Source: Halonatronomonas sp964558325 (GTDB taxonomy: Bacteria > Bacillota > Halanaerobiia > Halanaerobiales > Halarsenatibacteraceae). Taken from it: DNA of 64,000 bases. The notes under the pieces are model-generated. The model saw only the letters and a list, made by a program, of their open reading frames with translations, was not told where the DNA came from and made no database searches. The stretch is from positions 1 through 64,000 of the forward strand of contig CAZLCX010000011.1 of the NCBI GenBank assembly GCA_964558325.1, in the 5' to 3' direction. The position numbers were made by a program, and so were the translations under genes. Shown here in pieces: positions 35,317-45,219 of this stretch. Position 1 is the stretch's first letter, and the number at the start of each line of letters is the position of its first letter.

Positions 35317-37557
35317 ATGGTTGAACCAGATCTTACAGAAAATAGTATTAAAATTTTAGAAGCAAGATATTTGAAAAAAGACCCAGATGGGAATTTAATT
35401 GAAACACCTAAAGATATGTTTTTACGAGTAGCCAATAATATTGCTGAAGCTAATACTATATATGGAGAACCAGTAGAAGAGACAGCCAGTAAATTTTATG
35501 AAATGATGGCTAAATTAGAGTTTCTTCCAAACTCTCCAACCTTAATGAATGCCGACAATGACCTTCAACAATTAAGTGCCTGTTTTGTTCTTCCTGTCGA
35601 AGATAGCATGAATGGAATTTTTGATGCAATTAAAAATGCTGCTTTGATACATAAAAGTGGCGGGGGTACTGGTTTTAGTTTTTCTCGCATTCGCCCTAAA
35701 AACGATATAGTAAAGACTACTGGAGGAGTTGCCAGTGGACCAATCTCATTTATGAGGATCTTTGATGAAGCTACCAATACAGTTAAACAGGGAGGCAAAA
35801 GACGGGGAGCAAATATGGGAGTTATGAGGGTCGATCACCCTGATATCAGAGATTTCATAACCTGCAAGGAAGATGAAGACCAATTAAACAATTTTAATAT
35901 TTCAGTTGCCATAACTGAAAATTTCATGAAAGCTTATAATAACAATGAAAAATATGAATTAATAAACCCTAGAAATGATAAAATTTCTGGCCTTGAAGAT
36001 GCAAATGAAATCTTCAATCTAATAGTAAAAATGGCTCATAAAAATGGCGAACCTGGAATTGTTTTTCTTGATAAAATTAATGAAGAAAATCCTACACCAG
36101 ACATCGGAAAAATCGAAAGTACTAATCCATGTGGCGAGCAGCCATTACTCCCTTTTGAAGCCTGTAATTTAGGTTCAATTAATCTTTCTAAAATGACTGA
36201 GGGCCCTATAGGAAATGCCGAAATAAATTATGATAAATTAGCTAATACAGTCAAAAAAGCTGTTCATTTTTTAGATAATGTAATAGATATGAGTGAATTT
36301 CCACTGGATAAAATAACTGAGATGGTCCAGGGAAACAGAAAAATTGGTTTAGGTGTAATGGGCTATAGTGATATGTTATTAAAATTAGGCCTGGCATATA
36401 ATAGCAAGGCAGCCGTTGAAACAGCTGAAAATATAATGGGTTTTATCAGTAAAAAAGCTAAAGAGGCCTCCCATGAATTGGCTAAAAGACGGGGCCCATT
36501 TCCTAATTTTGATAAAAGTATCTATGAAAAAGAATACAGAAATGCAACAACAACCACAATCGCTCCCACAGGTTCAATTAGTATAATTGCCGGCACCAGC
36601 AGTGGAATTGAACCACTATTTGCTCTGGCCTATGAAAGACATGTAATCGATGAAACCTTAATTGAACTCCATCCAATATTTGCTGATATTGCTGAAGAAA
36701 GAGGTATTATGAGCGATGAGCTTAAAGAAAAATTAGCAAATCAAAGCTCAATTCAGGAAATTGATGAAATTCCAGATGATCTTAAAGAAATTTTTGTAAC
36801 CTCCCATGATATTAGTCCTGAATGGCATATCAAAACTCAGGCCGCTTTTCAGAAATATGTTGATAATGCTGTCAGCAAAACTATCAATTTCAAAAATGAT
36901 GCCTCTAAAGAAGATGTTAAAAATGCATATGAACTAGCATATAAATTAGGCTGTAAAGGAATTACTATTTACAGAGATGGGAGTCGTTCAGGTCAAGTTC
37001 TTACAACAAAATCCAGTGAACAGGATGGTAAGGATAACAAAAGAAAAAGAAATCGCCCTAAAGTAACTGTTGGCACAACTGAAAAAACTCTAATTGGCTG
37101 TGGCAAATTATATATCACTATAAACTCTGATGAAGAGGGTATCTGTGAATTATTTACAACCACAGGAAAGGGGGGAGGTTGTCATGCTCAATCTGAAGCT
37201 ATCAGTCGTTTAACTTCTCTGGCTTTAAGAAGTGGGATGCCTGTTGAAGAAATTACCGATCAACTTAAAGGGATCCGCTGTGAAGCTGCAATGATCCGCT
37301 CTGAGGTGAAAAACCTTTCCTGTCCTGATGCCATTGGTAGAGCCCTGGAAGCTTCTAATGAAAATGGAGATTTATCTATTGAAAATAAAGATTTTAATTC
37401 TGAAACCATAAAGGAAAAAGCCGCTGAGGCAGTAAGAGGATATAACTTAAATAATAACCCTGATGAAAAAAGAAAATGCCCGGAATGTGGAAGTGAACTG
37501 GCAAGTGATGGCGGCTGTGTTGTCTGTAATAGCTGCGGCTGGTCTAAATGTGGCTAA
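35317..37557 (+). CDS. nrdJ: Adenosylcobalamin-dependent ribonucleotide reductase (class II)
   Basis: 746 aa, makes deoxyribonucleotides without oxygen. Active-site parts: FLPNSPTLMNAD, LSACFVLPVEDS, SGGGTGFSFSRIRP, the radical-chemistry region STNPCGEQPLLPFEACNLGSINL in outline, and TTTIAPTGSISIIAGTSSGIEP. The C-terminus has a TSCPD-type region and ends in a four-cysteine zinc ribbon CPECGSELASDGGCVVCNSCGWSKCG in outline, whose cysteines shuttle electrons. ATG 35317 follows AAAGGTGG. B12 dependence agrees with methylmalonyl-CoA mutase nearby. Controlled by the NrdR pair. Confidence 0.96.
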   Translation: MVEPDLTENSIKILEARYLKKDPDGNLIETPKDMFLRVANNIAEANTIYGEPVEETASKFYEMMAKLEFLPNSPTLMNADNDLQQLSACFVLPVEDSMNGIFDAIKNAALIHKSGGGTGFSFSRIRPKNDIVKTTGGVASGPISFMRIFDEATNTVKQGGKRRGANMGVMRVDHPDIRDFITCKEDEDQLNNFNISVAITENFMKAYNNNEKYELINPRNDKISGLEDANEIFNLIVKMAHKNGEPGIVFLDKINEENPTPDIGKIESTNPCGEQPLLPFEACNLGSINLSKMTEGPIGNAEINYDKLANTVKKAVHFLDNVIDMSEFPLDKITEMVQGNRKIGLGVMGYSDMLLKLGLAYNSKAAVETAENIMGFISKKAKEASHELAKRRGPFPNFDKSIYEKEYRNATTTTIAPTGSISIIAGTSSGIEPLFALAYERHVIDETLIELHPIFADIAEERGIMSDELKEKLANQSSIQEIDEIPDDLKEIFVTSHDISPEWHIKTQAAFQKYVDNAVSKTINFKNDASKEDVKNAYELAYKLGCKGITIYRDGSRSGQVLTTKSSEQDGKDNKRKRNRPKVTVGTTEKTLIGCGKLYITINSDEEGICELFTTTGKGGGCHAQSEAISRLTSLALRSGMPVEEITDQLKGIRCEAAMIRSEVKNLSCPDAIGRALEASNENGDLSIENKDFNSETIKEKAAEAVRGYNLNNNPDEKRKCPECGSELASDGGCVVCNSCGWSKCG

Positions 37558-37570
37558 ACTAAAATTTTTA

Positions 37571-37602
37571 AGGCAGCCCGTTTCTGGGCTGCCTTTTTAA
37601 AA
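37571..37602. terminator. Terminator between nrdJ and the convergent gdhA
   Basis: 9-bp stem AGGCAGCCC/GGGCTGCCT, 6-base loop, T-run on plus and TTAAAAATTTT on minus; serves both converging genes. Confidence 0.92.
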
Positions 37603-37625
37603 TAATTTCATAATTACTTATAGGC

Positions 37626-38876
37626 TTACTCTACCCAACCTCTAGCTCTCATTGCTTCTGTTAATCTTTCAATTGCAACCATATAAGCTGCAACTCTATA
37701 ATTAACTCCATTTTCCTCATGCTTCTTATGGACCCTTTTAAATGCATTAACCATAATTTTTTCTAACTTATCATCAACTTCTTCTTTATCCCAGTAATAA
37801 TTATACATATTCTGGACCCATTCAAAATATGAAACAGTTACTCCACCTGCATTAGCTAAAATATCAGGTAAAACAACAATGCCTTTATCACTTAGTATCT
37901 TATCTGCTTCTGGAGTTGTCGGCCCATTGGCTGCCTCTGCAACCATCTTAGCTTTTATCTCATGGGCATTTTTTTCATTAATTTGATTTTCCATAGCAGC
38001 AGGAACCAATATATCACATTCTAAAGTCAGTAAATCTTCATTACTTATTTCTTTTGACCCTGGATAGCCAAGAAGTTCTCCATTTTCATCTTTATATTCT
38101 TTTAAGTCAAAAGCATCCATACCTTCTGGATTATATATTCCACCACTGGAATCATTAGCAGCAATTAATTTTGCACCTAATTCCTGTAAAAATTTAGCAC
38201 TGAAGTTACCAGCGTTCCCATAACCCTGGACAACTACAGTAGCTCCATTCAAATCCAGGCCCATCTCCCTGGCAGCTTCTCTTACTGTATACATTAAACC
38301 TCTGGCAGTAGCTGAGTCACGACCGTAAGAACCACCAATAACCAGCGGTTTTCCAGTAACAAGACCTGGAGTATTTACTCCTTTAATCTTTGAAAATTCA
38401 TCCATAAACCAGGACATTATCTGAGCATTTGTATATACATCAGGAGCTGGAATATCTTTGTTTGGGCCAATAATTGGAGAAATAGCCTGAATAAAGCCTC
38501 TAGATAATCTTTCTAATTCACCTTTACTCATCTCTTTTGGATTACATAAAACTCCACCTTTAGCGCCTCCATAAGGAATTCCAACAAGAGAACACTTAAA
38601 AGTCATCCAGGCTGCAAGTGCCTGAACTTCAGCTTCTTCTACCTGGGGATGAAAACGAATTCCTCCCTTAGTAGGTCCTAAGGCATCATTATGTTGGCAG
38701 CGGAAACCTTTAAATACTCTCACGCTACCATTATCCATTCTTACAGGTACTGCCACCGATAGAGACCTAACTGGTTCTTTCAATAAAGCTTTAACCTGAG
38801 GATCTAAGTCCAATTCGGTTGCTGCATCATCTAACTGCTTTAAAACTACCTCATAAATTTTAAACTCTTTTGACAT
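37626..38876 (-). CDS. gdhA: Glutamate dehydrogenase (NAD-type, Glu/Leu/Phe/Val family)
   Basis: 416 aa. Catalytic lysine in PYGGAKGGVLCNP, substrate region KGFRCQHNDALGPTKGGIRFH in outline, NAD fold VVVQGYGNAGNFSAKFL, and VVSYFEWVQN-type VTVSYFEWVQNMYNYYW. It interconverts glutamate and 2-oxoglutarate. It is the last gene of the kor-mcm-meaB-mce group, which supports a catabolic role: glutamate to 2-oxoglutarate as feed for the ferredoxin oxidoreductase. Strong site AAGGGGGAG before the ATG. Confidence 0.95.
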   Translation of the reverse strand: MSKEFKIYEVVLKQLDDAATELDLDPQVKALLKEPVRSLSVAVPVRMDNGSVRVFKGFRCQHNDALGPTKGGIRFHPQVEEAEVQALAAWMTFKCSLVGIPYGGAKGGVLCNPKEMSKGELERLSRGFIQAISPIIGPNKDIPAPDVYTNAQIMSWFMDEFSKIKGVNTPGLVTGKPLVIGGSYGRDSATARGLMYTVREAAREMGLDLNGATVVVQGYGNAGNFSAKFLQELGAKLIAANDSSGGIYNPEGMDAFDLKEYKDENGELLGYPGSKEISNEDLLTLECDILVPAAMENQINEKNAHEIKAKMVAEAANGPTTPEADKILSDKGIVVLPDILANAGGVTVSYFEWVQNMYNYYWDKEEVDDKLEKIMVNAFKRVHKKHEENGVNYRVAAYMVAIERLTEAMRARGWVE

Positions 38877-38881
38877 TTTAA

Positions 38882-39289
38882 TTACTCCCCCTTAGATATA
38901 GGTTGACATAATTCAGTGAGAACCCCATTAGAACTTTTGGGATGAACGAAAATTATCCTTTTATTGCCTGCCCCTTTAGTAGGCTCTTCTCCGATAAATC
39001 TAACACCTTCACCATCCATTTCAGTAACTTTTTCATCGATATCATCAACTAAATAGGCAATATGATGAATTCCTTCACCTCTTTTATTCAAAAATTTAGC
39101 AATAGGACTTTCTTGATTTAATGGCTCTAATAATTCAATTTTACTTTCTCCAATTTTCAAGAAAGCAACTTTTACGCCCTGCTCTGCAACCTCCTCCTGG
39201 CCCTTATACTCTAGACCAAGGGCATCACGATAAAATTCCAGACCAGTTTCTAGATCTTCCACAGCAATACCTATATGATCTATCTTCAT
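38882..39289 (-). CDS. mce: Methylmalonyl-CoA epimerase
   Basis: 135 aa, vicinal-oxygen-chelate fold. Metal ligands in MKIDHIGIAVEDL, GIHHIAYLVDDI and VLTELCQP. It interconverts R- and S-methylmalonyl-CoA, needed between the mutase and the decarboxylating step. Overlaps or touches the meaB stop. Confidence 0.95.
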   Translation of the reverse strand: MKIDHIGIAVEDLETGLEFYRDALGLEYKGQEEVAEQGVKVAFLKIGESKIELLEPLNQESPIAKFLNKRGEGIHHIAYLVDDIDEKVTEMDGEGVRFIGEEPTKGAGNKRIIFVHPKSSNGVLTELCQPISKGE

Positions 39290-40245
39290 CTATTAAAATC
39301 CTCCTTTCCAAATTCATTAAGCCATTCAGAAACTTTTGTATATGGATCAACTTCTCTGTTTATTACTGCATCTATTGAATCATCAAAACTGGATTCCTTT
39401 AAAAGGGGATCAATATATTTATTTCTAAGCCCCTCTTCTAATAAATGAATCAGATGATTTTTCATAACCTTCTTTTTATTACTTAATTCCAGATTAGAGT
39501 CATGTAAATATTGCTTATGAGCATCTATATGTTTAATTAAATCATCTAATCCATCCTCTTCAGTGGCAACTGTTTTAATTAAAGGAATCTTCCAATCAGA
39601 ATTATCTGACCTGGCTAGATCTATCATCTGTTTTAGAATCAATTCCATTTTATGAGCAGTTGCATGATCAGATTTATTTAAGACAAAGAGATCTCCAGCT
39701 TCCATTAAACCAGCTTTAAAAGATTGAATTTCATCACCGGCCTCAGGAACAGTGACAACCAGTGTGGTATCAGCCAGACTTACAATGTCAATCTCATTCT
39801 GGCCAACTCCTACAGTCTCTATTACTATCCTCTGATAGCCTGCCGCTGACAGAACCAGAACTGTATCAAATATGGCTGGATTTAAGCCTCCTAAATAGCC
39901 TCGGGTAGCCATACTTCTAATAAAAACATCTGGATGGGTGGCAATCTTACCCATTCTAATTCTATCGCCTAAAAGAGCCCCTCCAGAAAACTCACTGCTA
40001 GGGTCAATAGCAATAACTGCTACCTTTTCCCCGGTCTCAACCCATCTGGCCACAATCTTTTCAACTAGGGTACTCTTCCCGCCGCCTGGAGGCCCTGTAA
40101 CTCCAAGCAGATAGGCCAGATCAGTCTTTAGATAAAGCTGTCTTAAAAGCTCAAAAGCATCTTCTCTAGAATTTTCAACCAGACTGATTGTCTGGGCAAC
40201 AGTCCTTTCATTGCCGGCAAAAATCTTATCCACATCAATCTTCAT
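39286..40245 (-). CDS. meaB: MeaB/ArgK G3E-family GTPase, mutase chaperone
   Basis: 319 aa. Walker A LGVTGPPGGGKSTLVEKI near residue 50, base-recognition FVLNKSDHA, and IAIDPSSEFSGGALLGDRIRM. MeaB loads and protects adenosylcobalamin on methylmalonyl-CoA mutase. It starts where the small mutase subunit ends (shared base), as expected for a chaperone of that enzyme. Confidence 0.95.
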   Translation of the reverse strand: MKIDVDKIFAGNERTVAQTISLVENSREDAFELLRQLYLKTDLAYLLGVTGPPGGGKSTLVEKIVARWVETGEKVAVIAIDPSSEFSGGALLGDRIRMGKIATHPDVFIRSMATRGYLGGLNPAIFDTVLVLSAAGYQRIVIETVGVGQNEIDIVSLADTTLVVTVPEAGDEIQSFKAGLMEAGDLFVLNKSDHATAHKMELILKQMIDLARSDNSDWKIPLIKTVATEEDGLDDLIKHIDAHKQYLHDSNLELSNKKKVMKNHLIHLLEEGLRNKYIDPLLKESSFDDSIDAVINREVDPYTKVSEWLNEFGKEDFNR

Positions 40246-40646
40246 TATGCCACATCTAATTCCTGGTGAATAAACTCAACGATCTCATTGATTGGGGTAC
40301 CTGGCTTAAATATACCCTTTATTCCCAGCTTTTTTAATTCAGCATGATCTTCATCTGGAATAATACCGCCTGCAATCACAAGAACATCATCTTTACCATT
40401 TTCATTTAATTTCTTCATTATTTCTGGGAAAAGATGACTATGGGCTCCTGACAGGATACTTAAGCCTATAACATCCACATCTTCCTGGACGGCAGCCCTA
40501 ACAATCTGTTCAGTGGTCTGTCTTAAACCAGTATAAACAACTTCCATTCCAGCCTCTTTTAGACCTCTGGCTATAACCTTGGCCCCACGGTCATGACCAT
40601 CAAGGCCTGGTTTGGCAATCAAAACCTTTATATTCTCACTCATCAA
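40245..40646 (-). CDS. Methylmalonyl-CoA mutase small (B12-binding) subunit
   Basis: 133 aa, the detached cobalamin-binding domain. Signature KPGLDGHDRGAKV (DxHxxG, His ligand of cobalt), GLSILSGAH (SxL) and VIAGGIIPDED (GG). It works with the separate 552-residue catalytic subunit. Such split mutases are common in anaerobes and archaea. Confidence 0.95.
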   Translation of the reverse strand: MMSENIKVLIAKPGLDGHDRGAKVIARGLKEAGMEVVYTGLRQTTEQIVRAAVQEDVDVIGLSILSGAHSHLFPEIMKKLNENGKDDVLVIAGGIIPDEDHAELKKLGIKGIFKPGTPINEIVEFIHQELDVA

Positions 40647-40674
40647 TATCCCTCCTGCTTACTTATCAAAACCA

Positions 40675-42333
40675 TTAAAATATCTTTGCCTCATACTCAC
40701 CAAATTCTTCTCTTAAGACACCACAAATCTCTCCTATACTTACATAATCTCTAACAGCATCTAAGATAGGATACATTAAATTTTCATCATTAATGGCAGC
40801 TTCTCTAATCTCATTTAGATGTTTTTCAGTTTCAGAGGAATCCCTTTGAGACCTAATCTTATTTAACTGCTCACATTGATCTTTTTCTAAACCAGGGTCA
40901 ACTTTTAAGATATCGCCAATCTCTTTAACGTCTTCTTTATATTTATTAACCCCAACCACTACTTTTTTCTCGTTTTCAATTGCCTTCTGCTCCTGATAGG
41001 CAGATTCCTGAATCTCTCTCTGAACATAACCTGCTTTAATAGCCTCGGCCATTCCACCTAAATCTTCAATCTCATCTAAATATTCCCTGGCCTCACTGAC
41101 TAACTTATCAGTCATACTTTCAATATAATAAGAGCCTGCTAAAGGATCTATAGTATCTGCCACTCCGCTCTCTTCAGCAATTATCTGCTGGGTCCTTAAA
41201 GCAATCTTAGCAGCCTCTTCAGTTGGCAGTCCTAAAGCCTCATCAAATGAATTGGTATGGAGAGACTGGGTTCCTCCTAAAACAGCTGCTAAAGCCTGGA
41301 GCGCAACTCTAATAATATTATTCTGGGGTTGTTGAGCAGTCAATGCCGCCCCGGCAGTCTGAGTATGGAAACGGAGCATACAGGATTTAGCTTTTTCAGC
41401 CCCAAACTTCTCCTTCATAATCTCTGCCCAGAGTCTTCTGGCTGCTCTAAACTTGGCAACTTCTTCTAAAAAGTCCATCTGGCCATTAAAGAAGAAAGAC
41501 AGCCTTGGCGCAAAACTATCAACATCCATGCCAATACTTAAGGCCGATTCTACATATTCAATCCCATCTGCAATAGTAAAGGCTAACTCCTGAACAGCAT
41601 CAGAACCAGCTTCTCTAATATGATAACCACTAATGCTAATCGTATTCCAGCTTGGAAGCTCTTTAGAACAGTATTCAAAGATATCTGTTATCAGTCTTAA
41701 AGAAGGCTCAGGAGGAAAAATATATGTCCCCCGGGCGATATATTCCTTTAAAATATCATTCTGAATAGTTCCAGATAATTTCTCCTTTTCAACCCCCTGT
41801 TTTTCAGCAACTGCAATATACATCGCCAGTAAAACTGAGGCCGGGGCATTAATAGTCATTGAGGTACTTACTTTATCTAAAGGAATTTGATCAAAAAGAG
41901 TTTCCATATCAGCCAGAGTATCAATAGCTACCCCGACTCTTCCGACCTCTCCCTTTGACATTTCATGATCTGAATCATACCCGATCTGGGTCGGCAGGTC
42001 AAAGGCAACACTTAAACCTGTCTGACCGTGATCCAGTAAATATCTAAACCGCTCGTTTGTTTCTTTGGCAGTCCCAAACCCGGCATACTGGCGCATAGTC
42101 CAGAGACGGCTCCGATACATCGTTGGATATACACCCCTGGTATAGGGGAACTGACCAGGAAAGTTTATCTCATCAAGGTAATCTATCTCTTCTAAATCTA
42201 AAGGCGTATATAAGGCCTTTACAGGCCTATTAGAGCCTGTTGTAAACTCATCTTTTCTTTCCCCATAATTATTCACAGTCTTATCTAATTTACTTTCTTT
42301 CCATTCCTGATAACCTTTTTCTAAATCAGCCAT
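40675..42333 (-). CDS. Methylmalonyl-CoA mutase large (catalytic) subunit
   Basis: 552 aa TIM-barrel subunit without the B12 domain. Signature parts: FPYTRGVYPTMYRSRLWTMRQYAGFGTA in outline, SMTINAPASVLLAMYIA, NDILKEYIARGTYIFPP, SISGYHIREAGSDAVQELAF and TAQQPQNNIIRVALQALAAVLGG in outline. It converts succinyl-CoA and R-methylmalonyl-CoA reversibly. Placed directly after the 2-oxoglutarate oxidoreductase, which makes succinyl-CoA, so the flux is probably towards methylmalonyl-CoA. Confidence 0.96.
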   Translation of the reverse strand: MADLEKGYQEWKESKLDKTVNNYGERKDEFTTGSNRPVKALYTPLDLEEIDYLDEINFPGQFPYTRGVYPTMYRSRLWTMRQYAGFGTAKETNERFRYLLDHGQTGLSVAFDLPTQIGYDSDHEMSKGEVGRVGVAIDTLADMETLFDQIPLDKVSTSMTINAPASVLLAMYIAVAEKQGVEKEKLSGTIQNDILKEYIARGTYIFPPEPSLRLITDIFEYCSKELPSWNTISISGYHIREAGSDAVQELAFTIADGIEYVESALSIGMDVDSFAPRLSFFFNGQMDFLEEVAKFRAARRLWAEIMKEKFGAEKAKSCMLRFHTQTAGAALTAQQPQNNIIRVALQALAAVLGGTQSLHTNSFDEALGLPTEEAAKIALRTQQIIAEESGVADTIDPLAGSYYIESMTDKLVSEAREYLDEIEDLGGMAEAIKAGYVQREIQESAYQEQKAIENEKKVVVGVNKYKEDVKEIGDILKVDPGLEKDQCEQLNKIRSQRDSSETEKHLNEIREAAINDENLMYPILDAVRDYVSIGEICGVLREEFGEYEAKIF

Positions 42334-42369
42334 TTTTCTACCTCCTCGTAATCCACAAACTTCAGCAAA

Positions 42370-42921
42370 TTAAGATTTTATTTCTGAAATGAGTTTCCTG
42401 CCTGCATTAAATGCTTCCTTATTTTTCTCCTCGGTGCCGGCAGGTACTCTTTCATTAATTGTATTAAGAATATCTTCAACTGAAAGATCAGAAATAAAAT
42501 GACTGGCTGCCCCTAAAGCAACCATATTGGCAGTAAGTTTTAAGCCTATTTCATCTATAGCAGTATTAATTATTGGAATTGAGTAGAAACTAATATTCTT
42601 ACCTGGATTATACTCAAAATCTATATAATCAGAATCAGCAATTACCACTGCATTATCTTTTATATCATCTCCATACTTTTCTAAAGCTTCAGTTGTCAGG
42701 GCAACTAATAAATCAGCCTCAATCACCTTGGGATAATCTATCGGCTTTCTGCTAAATACAACCTCGGCCCTGCTGGCACCTCCCCTTGATTCCGGGCCAT
42801 AAGATTGGGTCTGGACAACATTTAACTTATCATTATCTAAAGTTGATTCAGCCAGAATTATACCTGCCAGGATCATTCCCTGGCCTCCAGCTCCGCTTAA
42901 TCTTACTTCATATCTACTCAT
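42370..42921 (-). CDS. korC: 2-oxoglutarate:ferredoxin oxidoreductase, gamma subunit
   Basis: 183 aa. RLSGAGGQGMILAGIILAES and QTQSYGPESRGGASRAEVVFS are the family signatures. The start at 42921 (MSRYEVRLSG) follows AGGTG inside the end of korB, giving a short overlap. Part of the four-subunit enzyme. Confidence 0.93.
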   Translation of the reverse strand: MSRYEVRLSGAGGQGMILAGIILAESTLDNDKLNVVQTQSYGPESRGGASRAEVVFSRKPIDYPKVIEADLLVALTTEALEKYGDDIKDNAVVIADSDYIDFEYNPGKNISFYSIPIINTAIDEIGLKLTANMVALGAASHFISDLSVEDILNTINERVPAGTEEKNKEAFNAGRKLISEIKS

Positions 42922-43741
42922 TGGATTCACCTGCCATAACTTCATTAATTACATTTTGATATTTATCAGTATATTCTTCTTTAACAACCTGATGTAAAAT
43001 ACCAGTAGAAATTAGGTCTTCCCTTTCCTCTGGTTCCATCTTTTCATATTTTTTCTCTGGAACTAGATGTTCGTCCTGCCATTTCAACATATCTCTGGCT
43101 CCACCAATCATATTCCTCTTCCCATAATTAACTGGACACTGAGTTATTGTTTCAATAAATGTAAAGCCCTTATGGAGTAAACCTTCTTTAATTATTTTAA
43201 TCATCTTTCGAGGTTGATAGGAAGCTCCCCTTCCAACAAAAGTAGCCCCAGAGGTTTTTGTCAACTCGCATAGATCAAAATTTTGATCTATATTACCATA
43301 GGGCGAAGTTGTGGCTGTATCACCGGTTGGTGTCATCGGTGAGAACTGACCACCAGTCATGCCATATATATTATTATTAAATAGAATTACTGTAAGATCT
43401 ATATTTCTTCTGCAGCCGTGGATTAAATGGTTTCCACCAATTGCAGCACCATCACCGTCTCCAGTCATAACAATTACATTCAGTTCCGGGTTGGCCATTT
43501 TAACACCGGTAGCAAAGGTAATAGCCCGGCCGTGGGTGACGTGTAGAGTATCAAAATTGAGATAACCAGAAGCCCTGCCAGAACAACCTATTCCTGAAAT
43601 TACAACTGTTTTATCCTGATCTAAACCTGCTTGATCAAAGGCTCTAACAAAGCTGCCTAAAACTGTTCCATGTCCACAACCTGGACACCAGATATGGGGC
43701 AATTTATCCTGTCTCATATATTTATCTATATTTACATCCAT
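42914..43741 (-). CDS. korB: 2-oxoglutarate:ferredoxin oxidoreductase, beta subunit
   Basis: 275 aa thiamine-diphosphate subunit. WCPGCGHGTVLGSF carries two of the FeS/structural cysteines, and the ThDP motif is GDGDGAAIGGNHLIHGCRRN, followed by NNNIYGMTGGQFSPMTP, typical of KorB rather than pyruvate enzymes. Strong GGAGG before the ATG; next to korA. Confidence 0.94.
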   Translation of the reverse strand: MDVNIDKYMRQDKLPHIWCPGCGHGTVLGSFVRAFDQAGLDQDKTVVISGIGCSGRASGYLNFDTLHVTHGRAITFATGVKMANPELNVIVMTGDGDGAAIGGNHLIHGCRRNIDLTVILFNNNIYGMTGGQFSPMTPTGDTATTSPYGNIDQNFDLCELTKTSGATFVGRGASYQPRKMIKIIKEGLLHKGFTFIETITQCPVNYGKRNMIGGARDMLKWQDEHLVPEKKYEKMEPEEREDLISTGILHQVVKEEYTDKYQNVINEVMAGESNE

Positions 43742-43742
43742 C

Positions 43743-44885
43743 TTAAAGTGCCTCCTTTATTTCCTTAACTACATCTGCTGGAGTTATTAAAGTCCCATCA
43801 TAACGATTTATACCTGTAACTTCAGCTTTACCAGCTGCAGCTCTCTCCACTTCGCCAATTAACTGGCCCATATTTAATTCAGGAACAATAATCCTGTCAA
43901 CTTTTTCAGCTAATTCTCTAACATATTCTTCGGCAAAGGGCCAGATTGTCTTTAATTTTACCCAGCCTGCTTTAATTCCCTCTGCTCTTACCTGGTCAAC
44001 AGCAGTAATCGCAGAACGGACAGTTGAACCATATGCCAGAACAGCAATTTTTTCATCTCCATTTAAGTCTTCTTCCAGATGAATAATGTCATCTAAATTA
44101 TTGTTAATTTTACCCATCAATCGATCCATTAATTTACGGGCATCTTCTGTTTTACCCCTGGGAAAACCAGTTTTATCATGGAATAGGCCAGTTGAATGAT
44201 ATTTAAAGCCTGTCCCATAATCAGGCATTGGAGGAACCATATCCTCTGTCTCCTCATAGGGATAAAAATTATCTTTATCCTCTAAATTAGGTTTCTTTCT
44301 ATTGACAATTTCCAGCTCATCGGCCGGGGGAATAGTAATCTTTTCCCGCATATGACCAACAATCTCATCTAAAAGTAGAATAACCGGTATTCTATATTTT
44401 TCAGCCAGATTAAAGGCAGTCACAGTTAAGTCAAAGGTTTCAGCCACCGATGAAGGTGATAGGGCAATTATTGGATGATCTCCATGGGTACCCCATTTAG
44501 CCTGCATAATATCTCCCTGAGATGGAGAGGTTGGCAGACCTGTAGAGGGGCCAACTCTTTGCACATTAACAACAACACAGGGAGCTTCAACCATTACTGC
44601 AAAACCTAGATTTTCCTGCTTCAAAGAAAAGCCTGGGCCACTGGTTGCTGTAATCGCTTTAGCACCAGCCAGTGAAGCGCCAACAATACAACCCATTCCA
44701 CCTATTTCGTCTTCCATCTGAATAAACTTGCCGCCTTTTTCAGGTAATCTCTCTGAAAAACCTTCAGCAATTTCAGAGGCAGGGGTTATGGGATAACCGG
44801 CAAAAAAATCAGCACCTGCCGCCATTCCACCTTCTACCACAGCTTCATCTCCCTGAAGTAATAATGTTTTAGCTTTACTCATCAT
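43743..44885 (-). CDS. korA: 2-oxoglutarate:ferredoxin oxidoreductase, alpha subunit
   Basis: 380 aa. FFAGYPITPASEIAEGF, TSGPGFSLKQENLG and RVGPSTGLPTSPSQGDIMQ are the KorA signatures. With beta, gamma and delta it oxidises 2-oxoglutarate to succinyl-CoA and CO2, reducing ferredoxin. Two adjacent ATGs (44885 and 44882) follow GGTGG; the second has the better spacing. The start overlaps the korD end. Confidence 0.95.
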   Translation of the reverse strand: MMSKAKTLLLQGDEAVVEGGMAAGADFFAGYPITPASEIAEGFSERLPEKGGKFIQMEDEIGGMGCIVGASLAGAKAITATSGPGFSLKQENLGFAVMVEAPCVVVNVQRVGPSTGLPTSPSQGDIMQAKWGTHGDHPIIALSPSSVAETFDLTVTAFNLAEKYRIPVILLLDEIVGHMREKITIPPADELEIVNRKKPNLEDKDNFYPYEETEDMVPPMPDYGTGFKYHSTGLFHDKTGFPRGKTEDARKLMDRLMGKINNNLDDIIHLEEDLNGDEKIAVLAYGSTVRSAITAVDQVRAEGIKAGWVKLKTIWPFAEEYVRELAEKVDRIIVPELNMGQLIGEVERAAAGKAEVTGINRYDGTLITPADVVKEIKEAL

Positions 44886-45078
44886 CTTCCACCACCTTTA
44901 ACACAAAGTCAGGACAACTTAACTCACAATTTTTACAACCAATACAGTTTTCTAAGTGAGCTATTTCAATTCCATTATTTCCTAATTCTAAAACCTCAAC
45001 CGGGCAGACCTCTATACAAATTCCACATACCTTACACCAATCAGGTCTATCAATTTTTACTTTTCCCTTGCGGGCCAC
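44875..45078 (-). CDS. korD: 2-oxoglutarate:ferredoxin oxidoreductase, delta (2[4Fe-4S] ferredoxin) subunit
   Basis: 67 aa with two clusters: CKVCGICIEVCP and CIGCKNCELSCP. It is the electron-exit subunit. GTG start with GGAG upstream. First gene of the korDABC-mcm-meaB-mce-gdhA group. Confidence 0.93.
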   Translation of the reverse strand: MARKGKVKIDRPDWCKVCGICIEVCPVEVLELGNNGIEIAHLENCIGCKNCELSCPDFVLKVVEDDE

Positions 45079-45219
45079 CGAAATCAGCTCCTTCTTTTAA
45101 AATCCTATGTTAAGTTTATAATATTCTCCAATCGATTATTAAACTATATTCCACAATCATATCTAAACCCCTTCAGGACTATCTTGTTTTTAACTTAACT
45201 ATCTTGTTATCGTTAATAT

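Noticed and set aside
35184..35435. 83-codon minus-strand ORF over the nrdJ start
   Set aside because: It overlaps the NrdR boxes, the promoter and the nrdJ coding start, and has no ribosome site.
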